In this document: piece after piece, positions 1 to 8,215 of the stretch
How the letters are laid out: each line of letters starts with the position of its first letter
Numbering within the stretch: the stretch's first letter is position 1
From: Flavobacterium sp.
Lineage (GTDB): Bacteria > Bacteroidota > Bacteroidia > Flavobacteriales > Flavobacteriaceae
Direction of reading: 5' to 3'
NCBI GenBank assembly: GCA_030153045.1
Contig: JASLID010000022.1
Coordinates: 1-45,096, forward strand
Length of the DNA stretch: 45,096 nucleotides
Program-made: the position numbers and the translations under genes
The notes under the pieces: model-generated
What the model saw: only the letters and a program-made list of their open reading frames with translations
Told to the model about the DNA's origin: nothing
Databases searched by the model: none

Positions 1-67
1 TTCGAACCTGCGAAGTTCACACAGCAGATTTACAGTCTGCCCTCGTTGGCCGCTTGAGTATCTCCCC
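1..67 (-). tRNA. tRNA-Tyr (GTA), 3' end cut by window edge
   Basis: On the minus strand the sequence folds as a tRNA. The 5' acceptor strand begins at 67, T8 is at 60, A14 at 54, and the anticodon stem GCAGA/TCTGC encloses a CTGTAAA loop with anticodon GTA at 33-31. A long variable arm follows, as expected for bacterial class II tyrosine tRNAs, and then the T arm with TTCGAA. The window begins inside the T loop, so the 3' acceptor strand is missing. A good promoter lies just upstream at 79-109. Confidence 0.93.
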
Positions 68-78
68 GTAAGCGGTTG

Positions 79-109
79 CAAATATAAAATTGTTTTTTGG
101 GTTTGCAAA
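79..109 (-). promoter_or_regulatory. Promoter of tRNA-Tyr
   Basis: On the minus strand a TATATTTG box (86-79) matches the Bacteroidota -7 consensus TAnnTTTG. A TTTG (-33 element) lies at 109-106, 19 nt further upstream. The -7 box ends 11 nt before the tRNA, a suitable distance for a start just ahead of the mature 5' end. Confidence 0.7.
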
Positions 110-164
110 TAAAAACTAAAGAATATTTTGATGTTTTTTGTAAGTATTTGGTAGTAAACTAAAT

Positions 165-188
165 AAAAAAGTCTCCATAATTGGAGAC
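165..188 (-). terminator. Rho-independent terminator of the TlpA-like gene
   Basis: A 6-bp stem (171-176 with 183-188) and a 6-nt loop lie just past the stop codon of the minus-strand gene. Read on the minus strand, the stem is followed by six T (complement of the A run 165-170). A CTTTT on the plus side means it could also act weakly in the other direction. Confidence 0.75.
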
Positions 189-214
189 CTTTTCATTTAT
201 TAGTTTGAAGCTAA

Positions 215-1348
215 TTATTTTGATAATAATTCAGCAATTTTTGCTTTAAGTTCAGCACCATTTAAGTTTTTTGCTACGATTTTTCCATTAGCATCTAAGA
301 TAAAAGTAGCTGGGATGCTTTTTATGCTATATTGTGTAGCAATAGGGTCTTCCCAAAATTTTAAATTAGAAACTTGAGTCCAAGCTAGTTTATCCATAGC
401 TATAGCTTCTTTCCATTTTGCTTCTTCACCTTGTCTGTCTAATGAAACACCTACAATATTTAAACCTTTAGCGTGAAATTCATTATATAAAGCCACCATG
501 TTAGGGCTTTCTTTACGACATGGTGCACACCAAGATGCCCAAAAATCAATAATTGTTACTTTTCCTAAAGATTGTTTCAATGAAACCATTTTACCTTCAG
601 GGTTTTTAGCACTAAAATCTGGAGCAATTTGACCTACTTCAACCGATTTTAGATTTTCTAATTTCGTTTTAATGTTTTTTCCAGGCTTTGTATTTTTTAC
701 ATCAGCATCTAAAGCATTGTAGAATTTTTTAATTTTTTCAATTTGAGGTTCCGGTTGATTGAACATTCCTTCAATTAAAACCACTGATAAAAATGATTTA
801 GGACTTGTTTCAATGTATTTATGATTAGCCGAAACAAATTCGTCATTAAATTTAGTGTACTCTTTCCTTAATTTATTTACAACTGCTGTATCATTTTTTT
901 GTTGAGCAGCTTGTATGGTAGGAGTGTGTTTCTTCTCGAAAGCCATCATTCTTTTTTGAACGACTAACATTGCTTCATTATATTTTATTAATTCTTCATT
1001 ATTAAAAGTACCAGTTACTTTAGCTTTTGGAATACTATCTTTATTTATAGTTGCTTTTATGTTTCCTTTTTCAACAACTACAATAAATGCACCCGGAGTA
1101 TTTTCAAAGCGAACACTATGAATTTCTGGCTCTACGGCTTTACCTTCAAAAACAAATTCACCTTTATTAACAATAGCAGTATCAATTGTTACAACTCCTG
1201 AAGGAGCTGAAATGTCTTGTTTTTCTAGAAACACTTTTGTTCCATCTGCTAATCCTTTAATTTCTCCTGAAATTTCAAACCCATCTCCAATAATTCCATT
1301 GCATGACAATACAATAGTGGAAAGAGCGATAATAAGTATTCTTTTCAT
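215..1348 (-). CDS. TlpA-like thioredoxin-fold lipoprotein (DUF4369 + AhpC/TSA-Redoxin)
   Basis: This is a predicted envelope thiol-disulfide oxidoreductase of 377 residues. The N-terminus is a lipoprotein signal with a lipobox ending at Cys16 (VLSC). Residues about 22-125 resemble the DUF4369 beta-sandwich that precedes many Bacteroidota TlpA-like proteins. A helical linker follows, then a thioredoxin-fold domain from about residue 235 with the redox motif WCAPC near residues 271-275 and the cis-proline region 'SIPATF'. Proteins of this design probably keep other envelope proteins reduced or act in cytochrome maturation; the partner here is unknown. It appears monocistronic, with its own terminator downstream. 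Confidence 0.9.
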   Translation of the reverse strand: MKRILIIALSTIVLSCNGIIGDGFEISGEIKGLADGTKVFLEKQDISAPSGVVTIDTAIVNKGEFVFEGKAVEPEIHSVRFENTPGAFIVVVEKGNIKATINKDSIPKAKVTGTFNNEELIKYNEAMLVVQKRMMAFEKKHTPTIQAAQQKNDTAVVNKLRKEYTKFNDEFVSANHKYIETSPKSFLSVVLIEGMFNQPEPQIEKIKKFYNALDADVKNTKPGKNIKTKLENLKSVEVGQIAPDFSAKNPEGKMVSLKQSLGKVTIIDFWASWCAPCRKESPNMVALYNEFHAKGLNIVGVSLDRQGEEAKWKEAIAMDKLAWTQVSNLKFWEDPIATQYSIKSIPATFILDANGKIVAKNLNGAELKAKIAELLSK

Positions 1349-1371
1349 TTTTTATTTATTTAATTTGCTTG

Positions 1372-1379
1372 CAAAAATA
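1372..1379 (-). promoter_or_regulatory. Likely -7 box of the TlpA-like gene
   Basis: TATTTTTG on the minus strand fits TAnnTTTG and lies 23 nt upstream of the ATG. I see no clear TTG element at the expected distance, so this is tentative. Confidence 0.45.
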
Positions 1380-1434
1380 GATTATTTATTGTTTTATAGC
1401 GAGATTAAAAGCTCAAATTTTGTTATTTTGTTGT

Positions 1435-1442
1435 TAATTTTG
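1435..1442 (+). promoter_or_regulatory. Possible -7 box for the 1458 gene
   Basis: TAATTTTG fits TAnnTTTG and ends 15 nt before the ATG at 1458, which would give a very short leader. The -33 element is not clear, and such AT-rich octamers also arise by chance. Confidence 0.35.
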
Positions 1443-1457
1443 CTATTAAATTAAGAA

Positions 1458-2003
1458 ATGTCGAAAACCTATATACCAAGTCCAAATTCCTTCAAAAATA
1501 CTTTTTGTGTTTTTAAGGAAATACCTTTAATTGAAATTCAAGATTTAAAACCTAATTACATTAGCGAATCGGGGAGTCAATACTTTTATACTGAAAAAGG
1601 TATGTATCGTTTGTCAAATCATTGGGGTAGGTTAGCTAATAGTAAATGGAGGTTACTTTCAGAAATGGAATCTAATTCTAAAAGAAAATTAGGTTATGCC
1701 AATTGGGATGAATTTTATAATGATAATAACCACGAGGCCTTATATTATTTAGAGGTTAATTTTGAAAATAAAACGGTTTTGTATCAACATAAAAATAACA
1801 AAGAGTACGATGGAAAAGCTATTTTGCGCACTGCTGGAGATACAACCAAAAGAGTTAAGCAGGCCCGAAATATCTTGTCTTTAACCAATTGGGCTCAACA
1901 TTTTGAAAATACCAATATTGAAGAGTTAAGAGAAAAAATTATCACTGAGTTAATTTTTACAAATAAATCTTTAGAAGAAATTAAGCGCAATTATTATGAG
2001 TAG
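1458..2003 (+). CDS. Conserved hypothetical protein, 181 aa
   Basis: I do not assign a family. The protein is soluble-looking: no signal peptide or membrane segment, and many aromatic residues in the first two thirds (for example a Y/W-rich stretch around residues 38-95). The C-terminus is helical and charged. ATG 1458 is the first start after a possible promoter. The stop codon overlaps the start of a small basic protein (1996-2136), so the two are probably translated together. It is divergent from the TlpA-like lipoprotein. Protein-like composition across the whole frame and the coupled downstream frame support a real gene. Confidence 0.75.
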   Translation: MSKTYIPSPNSFKNTFCVFKEIPLIEIQDLKPNYISESGSQYFYTEKGMYRLSNHWGRLANSKWRLLSEMESNSKRKLGYANWDEFYNDNNHEALYYLEVNFENKTVLYQHKNNKEYDGKAILRTAGDTTKRVKQARNILSLTNWAQHFENTNIEELREKIITELIFTNKSLEEIKRNYYE

Positions 2004-2136
2004 AAATAACGAAAAAAATATCAAGAAGCATAATGACAAGCTACACAAAGCCCAAGCCAAAACCAAAAAGGCTGAAGTTGATCGTAAAGCACAGCTTAAA
2101 GCTATTTTGAAAAAATATAATGAAAATAAGGAGTAA
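1996..2136 (+). CDS. Small lysine-rich protein, 46 aa, translationally coupled
   Basis: The ATG at 1996 overlaps the last 8 bases of the upstream gene (which ends TATGAGTAG) and the frame runs to TAA at 2134-2136. The product starts MSRNNEKNIKKHNDKL and is very rich in Lys, Ala, Asn and Gln. It has a single predicted helix and no hydrophobic core or signal, so it is probably highly basic and could bind nucleic acid, though nothing shows that directly. The overlapping start and stop and the compact protein-like composition support translation. It runs convergently toward the MBL/rhodanese gene, 17 nt away. Confidence 0.65.
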   Translation: MSRNNEKNIKKHNDKLHKAQAKTKKAEVDRKAQLKAILKKYNENKE

Positions 2137-2153
2137 CCTCTTTAGTTTAAAAA

Positions 2154-3566
2154 CTACAAAACCTTACTCTGACAAACAAAATCAGATTTAGGAAGCCCAG
2201 TTTTAGCAATAGCATTAAAGCCTCCTTCAATTTCTGTAAAGTTTCTGTAACCACGAGCCTGAAGAATTGATGCTGCAATCATACTACGATAACCACCAGC
2301 ACAGTGCATATAGAAATGTTCTTTAGGGTCAATTTCACTAATCCAATTGTTAATAGCAGCTAAAGGACGGCTATAAGCTTCGTCAATGTGTTCAGCGTTA
2401 TATTCTCCTTCTTTACGGATGTCGATTACTTTGCTTTCGCCAATTATTAATTCCTTTTCAAATTGTTCGGCAGTAATGCGATGAACAGTATCTATTTCTT
2501 TACGGGCTTTTTTCCAAGTGTCAAAGCCACCATCTAGGTGTCCTAATGTATTGTCAAAACCAACTCGACTTAATCTTGTAACTGTTTCCTCTTCTTTTCC
2601 TAATTCACAAACAAGTAATAATGGCTGATTCACATTGGCAATTAAAGTACCTACCCATGGAGCAAAATCACCACCTATACCAATGTTTATAGATTGTGGA
2701 ATGTGACCTTGATAATAATCGGCAGGATTTCGAGTGTCTAATATTAGGATGTCTTTATCACTAGCAATGGTTTCAAACTCATCAATTGAAAGGGCTTTTA
2801 ACCCACTTTTTAAAACATTTTCAAAACTAGTGTAGCCTTTTTTATTCATGGCTACATTCATTCCAAAATAGGCTGGAGGGGGAGTTAAACCATCTAAAAC
2901 CTCTGCTATGAATTCATTTTCAGTCATGTTGGCTCGCAATGCATAATTTTTTTGCTTTTGCTCACCAATGGTTGAAACGGTTTCTTTACTCATGTTTTTA
3001 CCACAAGCACTTCCTGCTCCATGCGCCGGATATACAATCACATCGTCAGCTAGTGTCATGATTTTATCTCTTAATGAATGAAATAAAATACCAGCTAATT
3101 GTTCTTGAGTTATACTTTCTGATTTTTGTGCCAAATCGGGTCTTCCAACATCGCCAATAAACAAAGTGTCTCCTGAAAATATGGCGTGGTTTTTACCATT
3201 TTCATCTAGTAATAGATAAGTCGAACTTTCCATGGTATGGCCTGGTGTGTGCAATACCTTAATTTTGATATCTCCAATTTCAAAAACTTGATTATCTGTA
3301 GCGATTATAGTTTCAAATTCTGGAGTAGCTGTTGGTCCGTATACAATTGGGGCATTTGTTTTTTTACTTAAATCTAAATGTCCAGAAACAAAATCAGCAT
3401 GAAAATGAGTTTCAAAAATATACTTTAATTTGACATCATCTCTTTCTAATCTAGCTAAATAGGGCTGTATTTCTCTTAATGGATCAATAATACAAGCTTC
3501 TCCATTTGAAGTTATATAATACGCTCCTTGAGCTAAACATCCAGTATATATTTGTTCGATTTGCAT
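2154..3566 (-). CDS. MBL-fold hydrolase with two rhodanese domains (persulfide dioxygenase-like)
   Basis: A 470-residue three-domain protein of the ETHE1/CstB/BlH type, which oxidises or transfers persulfide sulfur in sulfide detoxification. The N-terminal metallo-beta-lactamase domain (about 1-225) shows metal ligands in THFHADF (H54, H56, D58), H110 in HTPGH, D133 in SGDTLF and H182 in PAHG. The usual second His of HxHxDH is Phe59, as in many members with the HADFVSGH motif. The first rhodanese domain (about 262-355) has Cys320 in LVCELGKEEE. The second (about 365-465) has the cleaner active-site loop HCAGGYRS with Cys422 and Arg427. It is likely cytoplasmic and appears monocistronic. Confidence 0.92.
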   Translation of the reverse strand: MQIEQIYTGCLAQGAYYITSNGEACIIDPLREIQPYLARLERDDVKLKYIFETHFHADFVSGHLDLSKKTNAPIVYGPTATPEFETIIATDNQVFEIGDIKIKVLHTPGHTMESSTYLLLDENGKNHAIFSGDTLFIGDVGRPDLAQKSESITQEQLAGILFHSLRDKIMTLADDVIVYPAHGAGSACGKNMSKETVSTIGEQKQKNYALRANMTENEFIAEVLDGLTPPPAYFGMNVAMNKKGYTSFENVLKSGLKALSIDEFETIASDKDILILDTRNPADYYQGHIPQSINIGIGGDFAPWVGTLIANVNQPLLLVCELGKEEETVTRLSRVGFDNTLGHLDGGFDTWKKARKEIDTVHRITAEQFEKELIIGESKVIDIRKEGEYNAEHIDEAYSRPLAAINNWISEIDPKEHFYMHCAGGYRSMIAASILQARGYRNFTEIEGGFNAIAKTGLPKSDFVCQSKVL

Positions 3567-3582
3567 TGTCGTGATTTTTAAA

Positions 3583-3590
3583 CAAAAATA
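3583..3590 (-). promoter_or_regulatory. Likely -7 box of the MBL/rhodanese gene
   Basis: TATTTTTG on the minus strand fits TAnnTTTG, 16 nt upstream of the ATG at 3566. No convincing -33 TTG is visible. Confidence 0.4.
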
Positions 3591-3635
3591 GAGAATATAT
3601 TAATTAAAAGGTTATAAGATTATCATAAATACAAC

Positions 3636-3665
3636 AAAAAAAATGGACAATTTTAAAATTGTCCA
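3636..3665 (-). terminator. Rho-independent terminator of pheT
   Basis: A perfect 22-nt palindrome (3644-3665, 11 + 11) just past the pheT stop is followed on the minus strand by an eight-T tract (complement of 3636-3643). Confidence 0.85.
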
Positions 3666-3686
3666 TTTACTATTCTACGGTATTAC

Positions 3687-6113
3687 TTATCTTAAACTTG
3701 CGCCTAATTCGGTTTCAAAAGATTGAGTTAATTTACTCATCACTTTGTCAATTTGAGAATCGGTTAATGTTTTTGTATTGTCTTGTAAAATAAAGCTTAC
3801 AGCATACGATTTTTTTCCGGCAGGCAGGTTTTTACCTTCGTAAACGTCAAATAAATTAACTTCTTTTAGTAGATTTTTTTCTGATTTTTTAGCTAAATCG
3901 AAAATTTTAGCAAACTCAACAGAATTATCTATTAATAAGGCTAAATCTCTACGAACTTCAGGATATTTAGAAATTTCAGTAAACTTGATATTATTATTTG
4001 AAATTTGTTTTAGAATAGAATTCCAATTAAAATCGGCAAAGAAAACGTCTTGTTTGATGTCAAAATGTTTTAAAATTGATTTTTTAACGGTTCCAAACTC
4101 AACCATTGTCGAACTTCCTAATTCTAATGTCATTCCTTCGGCAAAAACATCAGTTTTTAAAGGAGAGGTTATTATTGATTTTGATATTCCTAAACGTTCT
4201 AAAACCCCAAAAATATAACTTTTAAATAAAAAGAAATCGGATGGTTTTTGAGCTACTGTCCAACTTTCAGAAACCCTGTCACCTGTCATAAATAAAGTCA
4301 AATGGTTGTTTTCTTGATAACCAGATAATAATTTATGGTAGGTTTTTCCGAATTCGAATAATTTTAAATCGTTATTTCTTCTGTTAATATTGAAAGAAAC
4401 AGCTTCTAATCCAGAAAATAATAATGATTGTCTCATGGCTGATAAATCATTGCTTAAAGGATTTAGCATGATAACGTTATTGCTTTCATTTAAACTCTCA
4501 CTCAGACTCACATACGAAGGGGAAGTTAATGAATTGGCCATCATTTCATTAAAACCATTTCCAGCTAATAAGTTAGCTACAATGTTTTGCACTTTATAAT
4601 CTTCAGTTCTTGAAGAATGTGAAGTAGAAGCGTTTAATTTTTGAGTGAAATTGATATTGTTATATCCATAAACTCTCAAGATTTCTTCTATAACGTCAAT
4701 CTCACGGGTTACATCGACTCTATAAGCAGGGATGATTAACCCTAAACCAGTTTTAGTAATACTGTTGACTTTGATATCAAGCGAAACTAATATTTTTTTA
4801 ACAACATCATCAGGAATGACTTGACCAATTAATTTATTTACTTTTTCAAGGTTTAATAATACTTGGTGGTCTTCTACTTTTTTAGGGTAAACATCAATAA
4901 TATCCGAAGTCATTTCGCCACCAGCTACTTCTCTAATTAAAATAGCTGCACGTTTTAGCGCGTATTCAGTAATATTTGGATCGATTCCTCTTTCAAATCT
5001 AAAAGAAGCATCGGTATTTATAGCATGTCTTTTGGCTGTTTTTCTAACAGAAACAGGGTTAAAATAAGCACTTTCTAAGAAAATTGAAGTTGTACTATCA
5101 GAAACTCCAGAATTTTTACCTCCTAAAACACCTGCAATACATAATGGACCTTTGTCATCACAAATCATAATGTCTTCGGCACTTAATGTGCGTTCAACAT
5201 CGTCTAGTGTCGTAAATTTAGTTCCTTCAGTAGCATTTTGAACGATTATTTTTCCATGAATTTTTGAAGCATCAAAAGCATGAAGCGGCTGACCTAACTC
5301 ATGCAAAACATAATTTGTTACATCTACAACATTATTTTTTGGAGTGATACCAATGGCTTTTAAACGGTTTTGCAACCAAGCCGGTGAAGTTCCTATTTTT
5401 AAGTCTGAAATGGTAACACCGCAATATCTTGGCACTAATTTACTGTCGTTAACTTTAACGTCAATTTTTAATGTTCTTTTTTCTATTTTGTATGACGTTA
5501 CCGATGGGGTAATTAACTCAATGTGTTCGTCATTTTGAAGCATTCCGGCACGTAAATCACGAGCAACACCCCAATGACTCATAGCATCGGCACGATTTGG
5601 TGTTAATCCAATTTCGAAAACTTCATCGTTTTCAATGCTAAAAACTTGAGCGGCAGGAGTTCCTGGGTTTAATTTAGGATCTAAAACCATGATACCATCG
5701 TGACTGTCTCCAAGACCTAATTCATCTTCGGCACAAATCATTCCATGACTTTCTTCACCACGAATTTTACCTTTTTTAATTTCAAAAGATTTTCCTTCTG
5801 AATCATATAATGTAGTACCAATGGTTGCTACAGGAACTTTTTGTCCAGCAGCTACATTACTAGCACCACAAACAATTTGTATAGGAGTACCATCACCTAA
5901 ATCTACAGTAGTAATTTTAAGTTTGTCAGCGTTAGGATGCTGAACACAAGTAAGTACATGACCTACGACAATTCCTTCAAGTCCACCTTTTACTGATTGG
6001 TATTTTTCTATACCTTCTACTTCTAGTCCTAAGTCAGTAAGCATAGAAGCTGTTTTTTCAGAATCCCAATCGGTTTTAATGAATTGTTTTAGCCAGTTAT
6101 ATGAAATTTTCAT
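3687..6113 (-). CDS. pheT: Phenylalanine--tRNA ligase beta subunit
   Basis: The 808-residue protein has the full bacterial PheT layout. The N-terminal segment MKISYNWLKQFI leads into an EMAP/OB-type tRNA-binding domain (about 40-155, with 'VVGHVLTCVQHPNADKL'). The B3/B4 editing domain follows (about 215-400, with 'NNVVDVTNYVLHELGQPLHAF' and 'FRFERGID' at its end), then B5 (about 405-475), the catalytic-like core, and a C-terminal FDX-ACB anticodon-binding domain (about 715-808, with 'YPEVRRDLALLID'). It forms the alpha2beta2 enzyme with PheS, which is not in this window; the two subunit genes are evidently separate here. The gene stands alone, with its own promoter box and terminator. Confidence 0.98.
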   Translation of the reverse strand: MKISYNWLKQFIKTDWDSEKTASMLTDLGLEVEGIEKYQSVKGGLEGIVVGHVLTCVQHPNADKLKITTVDLGDGTPIQIVCGASNVAAGQKVPVATIGTTLYDSEGKSFEIKKGKIRGEESHGMICAEDELGLGDSHDGIMVLDPKLNPGTPAAQVFSIENDEVFEIGLTPNRADAMSHWGVARDLRAGMLQNDEHIELITPSVTSYKIEKRTLKIDVKVNDSKLVPRYCGVTISDLKIGTSPAWLQNRLKAIGITPKNNVVDVTNYVLHELGQPLHAFDASKIHGKIIVQNATEGTKFTTLDDVERTLSAEDIMICDDKGPLCIAGVLGGKNSGVSDSTTSIFLESAYFNPVSVRKTAKRHAINTDASFRFERGIDPNITEYALKRAAILIREVAGGEMTSDIIDVYPKKVEDHQVLLNLEKVNKLIGQVIPDDVVKKILVSLDIKVNSITKTGLGLIIPAYRVDVTREIDVIEEILRVYGYNNINFTQKLNASTSHSSRTEDYKVQNIVANLLAGNGFNEMMANSLTSPSYVSLSESLNESNNVIMLNPLSNDLSAMRQSLLFSGLEAVSFNINRRNNDLKLFEFGKTYHKLLSGYQENNHLTLFMTGDRVSESWTVAQKPSDFFLFKSYIFGVLERLGISKSIITSPLKTDVFAEGMTLELGSSTMVEFGTVKKSILKHFDIKQDVFFADFNWNSILKQISNNNIKFTEISKYPEVRRDLALLIDNSVEFAKIFDLAKKSEKNLLKEVNLFDVYEGKNLPAGKKSYAVSFILQDNTKTLTDSQIDKVMSKLTQSFETELGASLR

Positions 6114-6133
6114 TTGTTTAATTTAAAGAAACG

Positions 6134-6141
6134 CAAAGATA
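6134..6141 (-). promoter_or_regulatory. Likely -7 box of pheT
   Basis: TATCTTTG on the minus strand matches TAnnTTTG 20 nt upstream of the pheT ATG. A -33 TTG is not obvious. Confidence 0.45.
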
Positions 6142-6190
6142 AATATTGTAAGTAAGAGTTTAAAATAAAGTTTTATCTTTTTTGAGAAAT

Positions 6191-6216
6191 AAAAAACTCT
6201 CCATGGAGGAGAGTTT
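6191..6216 (-). terminator. Rho-independent terminator of the cytochrome c peroxidase operon
   Basis: A 9-bp stem (6194-6202 with 6208-6216) and 5-nt loop lie 23 nt past the peroxidase stop codon. On the minus strand the stem runs into a T tract (complement of 6191-6196). Confidence 0.8.
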
Positions 6217-6239
6217 AATCATTATATTTTTTGATCTTG

Positions 6240-7433
6240 TTAAAAAGGAGAAGACCATTTAGAATCAACATAAACGTTTGTGCCAGACAAAGTTTGTAAG
6301 AAGGCGATTAGCGAATTTACTTCTGCAGCGGTTAAATGCAATTGCTGTCCGAAACCATTAGGTCTAAGCCTTGGGTCCAGATTTGTATTTCCCGGCGCAA
6401 TGTTTATAGAACCATAATGTCCAATAGCAGCTTGTAAAGATGTTATTCCGGCAGTATGCATAAATGAACCGTTTAAAGTTCCGTCTTTTTTAACTAAATC
6501 TCTCAGCGATGGTGCTCTTGTTACTGTTATGTCAATGCCAGTTCCATTTAGTACTCCAATGATTCCGTTGTTTCCTGTGTTTGGGGCGATGTCAAATTCC
6601 GGTGGTGCATGACAACCGGCACAACCTAAACCTCCGCCAGTTCTGTTACCCGTTGCATCAAATACAGGAGGAGTTAAATATAGGTTTTTACCATTGTTTT
6701 CCTGAGCAGTAAAATTTGTAAAAGGTTGGTTGTCGTTAGCAACTAAAGCTCTTCCCAAATCATATTTTGAATCAAAAGATTGAATACTTCTAATAAATTG
6801 AGCAAGAGCAAATTGAATTTTACTTTCTGTAATTTCTTCTGATCCGTAAACAAATTTGAATAATTCTTTATAATATCCTATGCCACTTAGTTTGGTTGTT
6901 AAATCGGTTATCGACTGATCCCCACTTGTTCCGCTGAATCCCATTTCAATATGGTTTTGAATAGGTTGGGTGGTTTGAATTTCTAAAGTTGCTGCTCTCT
7001 CATCCCAAAAAAACTTAGATTCAACGGCAAACCGTGTATTTATTAATCGCATGGAATGTCTTCCTGTTGTCCCATTTACTCCAGTACTAGCATTTTGAGC
7101 GTCACTAAAAGCATTAGCTTGCTGATGACAACTCGAACATGAAATGGTATTGTTAGAAGATAAATTTTTATCATAAAACAAAACCCTTCCTAAAGTCGCT
7201 CCTTTATTGGTAATAGTGTTACTGCCAGTATTATCCTTTGTAATATAGGCAGGAATTGTTTGATTAGCATAATTATCCAAATCATTTAAATCAATTTTTG
7301 TTCCAAAAGTAGCTTCTACATTAGGATACGATTCAGAATCAGGAATCGGAAGATAGGCGCTGTCATCGTTATTATTACACGAAATTAACATCGCAGAGAA
7401 TGCTGTTAACAATAAATAGAAGCTTGCTTTCAT
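6240..7433 (-). CDS. Di-heme cytochrome c peroxidase / MauG-family lipoprotein
   Basis: A predicted envelope enzyme of 397 residues that would reduce hydrogen peroxide with electrons from a c-type cytochrome, or carry out MauG-like oxidation of another substrate. A lipoprotein signal ends at Cys19 (LISC). Two c-type heme sites are visible: CSSCH at 99-103 and CAGCH at 271-275. Family landmarks include 'LGRVLFYDKNLS' before the first heme, 'FFWDERAATLEIQ', and a C-terminal 'FMHTAGITSLQAAIGHYG' followed by 'LTAAEVNSLIAFLQTL'. It is the last gene of a minus-strand set with an ECF sigma factor, a likely anti-sigma factor and a Spy-like protein, which suggests induction by envelope stress. Confidence 0.93.
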   Translation of the reverse strand: MKASFYLLLTAFSAMLISCNNNDDSAYLPIPDSESYPNVEATFGTKIDLNDLDNYANQTIPAYITKDNTGSNTITNKGATLGRVLFYDKNLSSNNTISCSSCHQQANAFSDAQNASTGVNGTTGRHSMRLINTRFAVESKFFWDERAATLEIQTTQPIQNHIEMGFSGTSGDQSITDLTTKLSGIGYYKELFKFVYGSEEITESKIQFALAQFIRSIQSFDSKYDLGRALVANDNQPFTNFTAQENNGKNLYLTPPVFDATGNRTGGGLGCAGCHAPPEFDIAPNTGNNGIIGVLNGTGIDITVTRAPSLRDLVKKDGTLNGSFMHTAGITSLQAAIGHYGSINIAPGNTNLDPRLRPNGFGQQLHLTAAEVNSLIAFLQTLSGTNVYVDSKWSSPF

Positions 7434-7458
7434 AAAATTAAATTTAAGTTATCAATAA

Positions 7459-7926
7459 TTAGTCTTTTGGTTTCGGAGGATGATTGAAGATCGTAGTCAA
7501 TTCTTCAGTCAAATTAGCAAAGTCCTGTATTTGTTCCTCCGTACATAACTTTTTAATGTCTTGAAAATGTTTAAAATGTGTATTTTCTATTTGCTTCTGA
7601 AGATCAGACAGATTGTTAATTAAACTGTCTTTGATTATTACATCAACATCGGATTTTAGTAATTGCAAATACAGTTCATGTTTTGTATGTCGAACTTGAG
7701 AATCCAAAGCGTTAATTCTTGTTCTATGCCAATGAATGAGTTCACGATATTCTTTTTGTTGCTTTTCATCAAAATGCAACTTGTCAATAATAATTTTATC
7801 CGGTCTCGGCCTGTTTTTTCTTCCTTGAAAACCTCCATCAGTTGACAGGATTAAAAAAAGTAATGTTGCTATGTTGAGTATCAACAGAGCAATTACCGAA
7901 AAAGTGAGTAGTTTTATCTTGTCCAT
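7459..7926 (-). CDS. Spy/CpxP-like periplasmic stress sensor or chaperone, membrane-anchored
   Basis: The 155-residue protein has one N-terminal hydrophobic segment (about residues 5-27), probably an anchor, followed by a highly charged, all-helical domain. The pattern (hydrophilic helices with 'HFDEKQQKEYRELIHWHRTRI' and a late 'CTEEQIQDFANL' like the LTxxQ repeat) fits the Spy/CpxP/heavy-metal-sensor superfamily. Members bind unfolded periplasmic proteins or metals. Several His residues and one Cys could bind metal, but no defined site can be named. It begins 2 nt after the anti-sigma-like gene and 25 nt before the cytochrome c peroxidase gene, so it is almost certainly co-transcribed with both. 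Confidence 0.72.
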   Translation of the reverse strand: MDKIKLLTFSVIALLILNIATLLFLILSTDGGFQGRKNRPRPDKIIIDKLHFDEKQQKEYRELIHWHRTRINALDSQVRHTKHELYLQLLKSDVDVIIKDSLINNLSDLQKQIENTHFKHFQDIKKLCTEEQIQDFANLTEELTTIFNHPPKPKD

Positions 7927-7928
7927 AA

Positions 7929-8192
7929 TTAATACAACTGATTGGTTTTAGAAATATAAGATGCAACCAATTCTGTTTTTGAGGATGCGTTTTTAGATTC
8001 CGAAATAATTATAAAATTCAATGACAATAAAATAGCGATAGAAGCAGCAGCTGCCCAAGCTATTCTAATAGGAACAACATTTTTTGAATTGATTTTTTCT
8101 TTAATTTTTGAAAACAACATTTCTTTTGGAGCAACTTTTGTTATTCCATTAGTACTGTTTAAAATAGTTTCTATCCATTTTTCTTGTTCCAT
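7929..8192 (-). CDS. Probable small anti-sigma factor, one transmembrane helix
   Basis: This 87-residue protein has a cytoplasmic N-terminal part of about 40 residues, one transmembrane helix (about 42-62, 'IRIAWAAAASIAILLSLNFII') and a short periplasmic tail. Its position directly after an ECF sigma factor (23 nt) and this topology fit an anti-sigma factor. It lacks a zinc-binding HxxxCxxC motif and is shorter than typical FecR or RskA proteins, so the call rests mainly on context and topology. The neighbouring Spy-like protein could act as the envelope-side sensor. Confidence 0.6.
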   Translation of the reverse strand: MEQEKWIETILNSTNGITKVAPKEMLFSKIKEKINSKNVVPIRIAWAAAASIAILLSLNFIIISESKNASSKTELVASYISKTNQLY

Positions 8193-8215
8193 ACTCTTTT
8201 AGACGATTTTAATTA

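Noticed and set aside
1..67. More tRNA genes or a tRNA-linked integration site at the left edge
   Set aside because: Only one partial tRNA is present; no integrase or direct repeat of its 3' end is in the window, and that 3' end is missing.
2154..3566. Frameshift or fusion artefact in the MBL/double-rhodanese gene
   Set aside because: The three-domain order is a known natural architecture, and the frame is uninterrupted.
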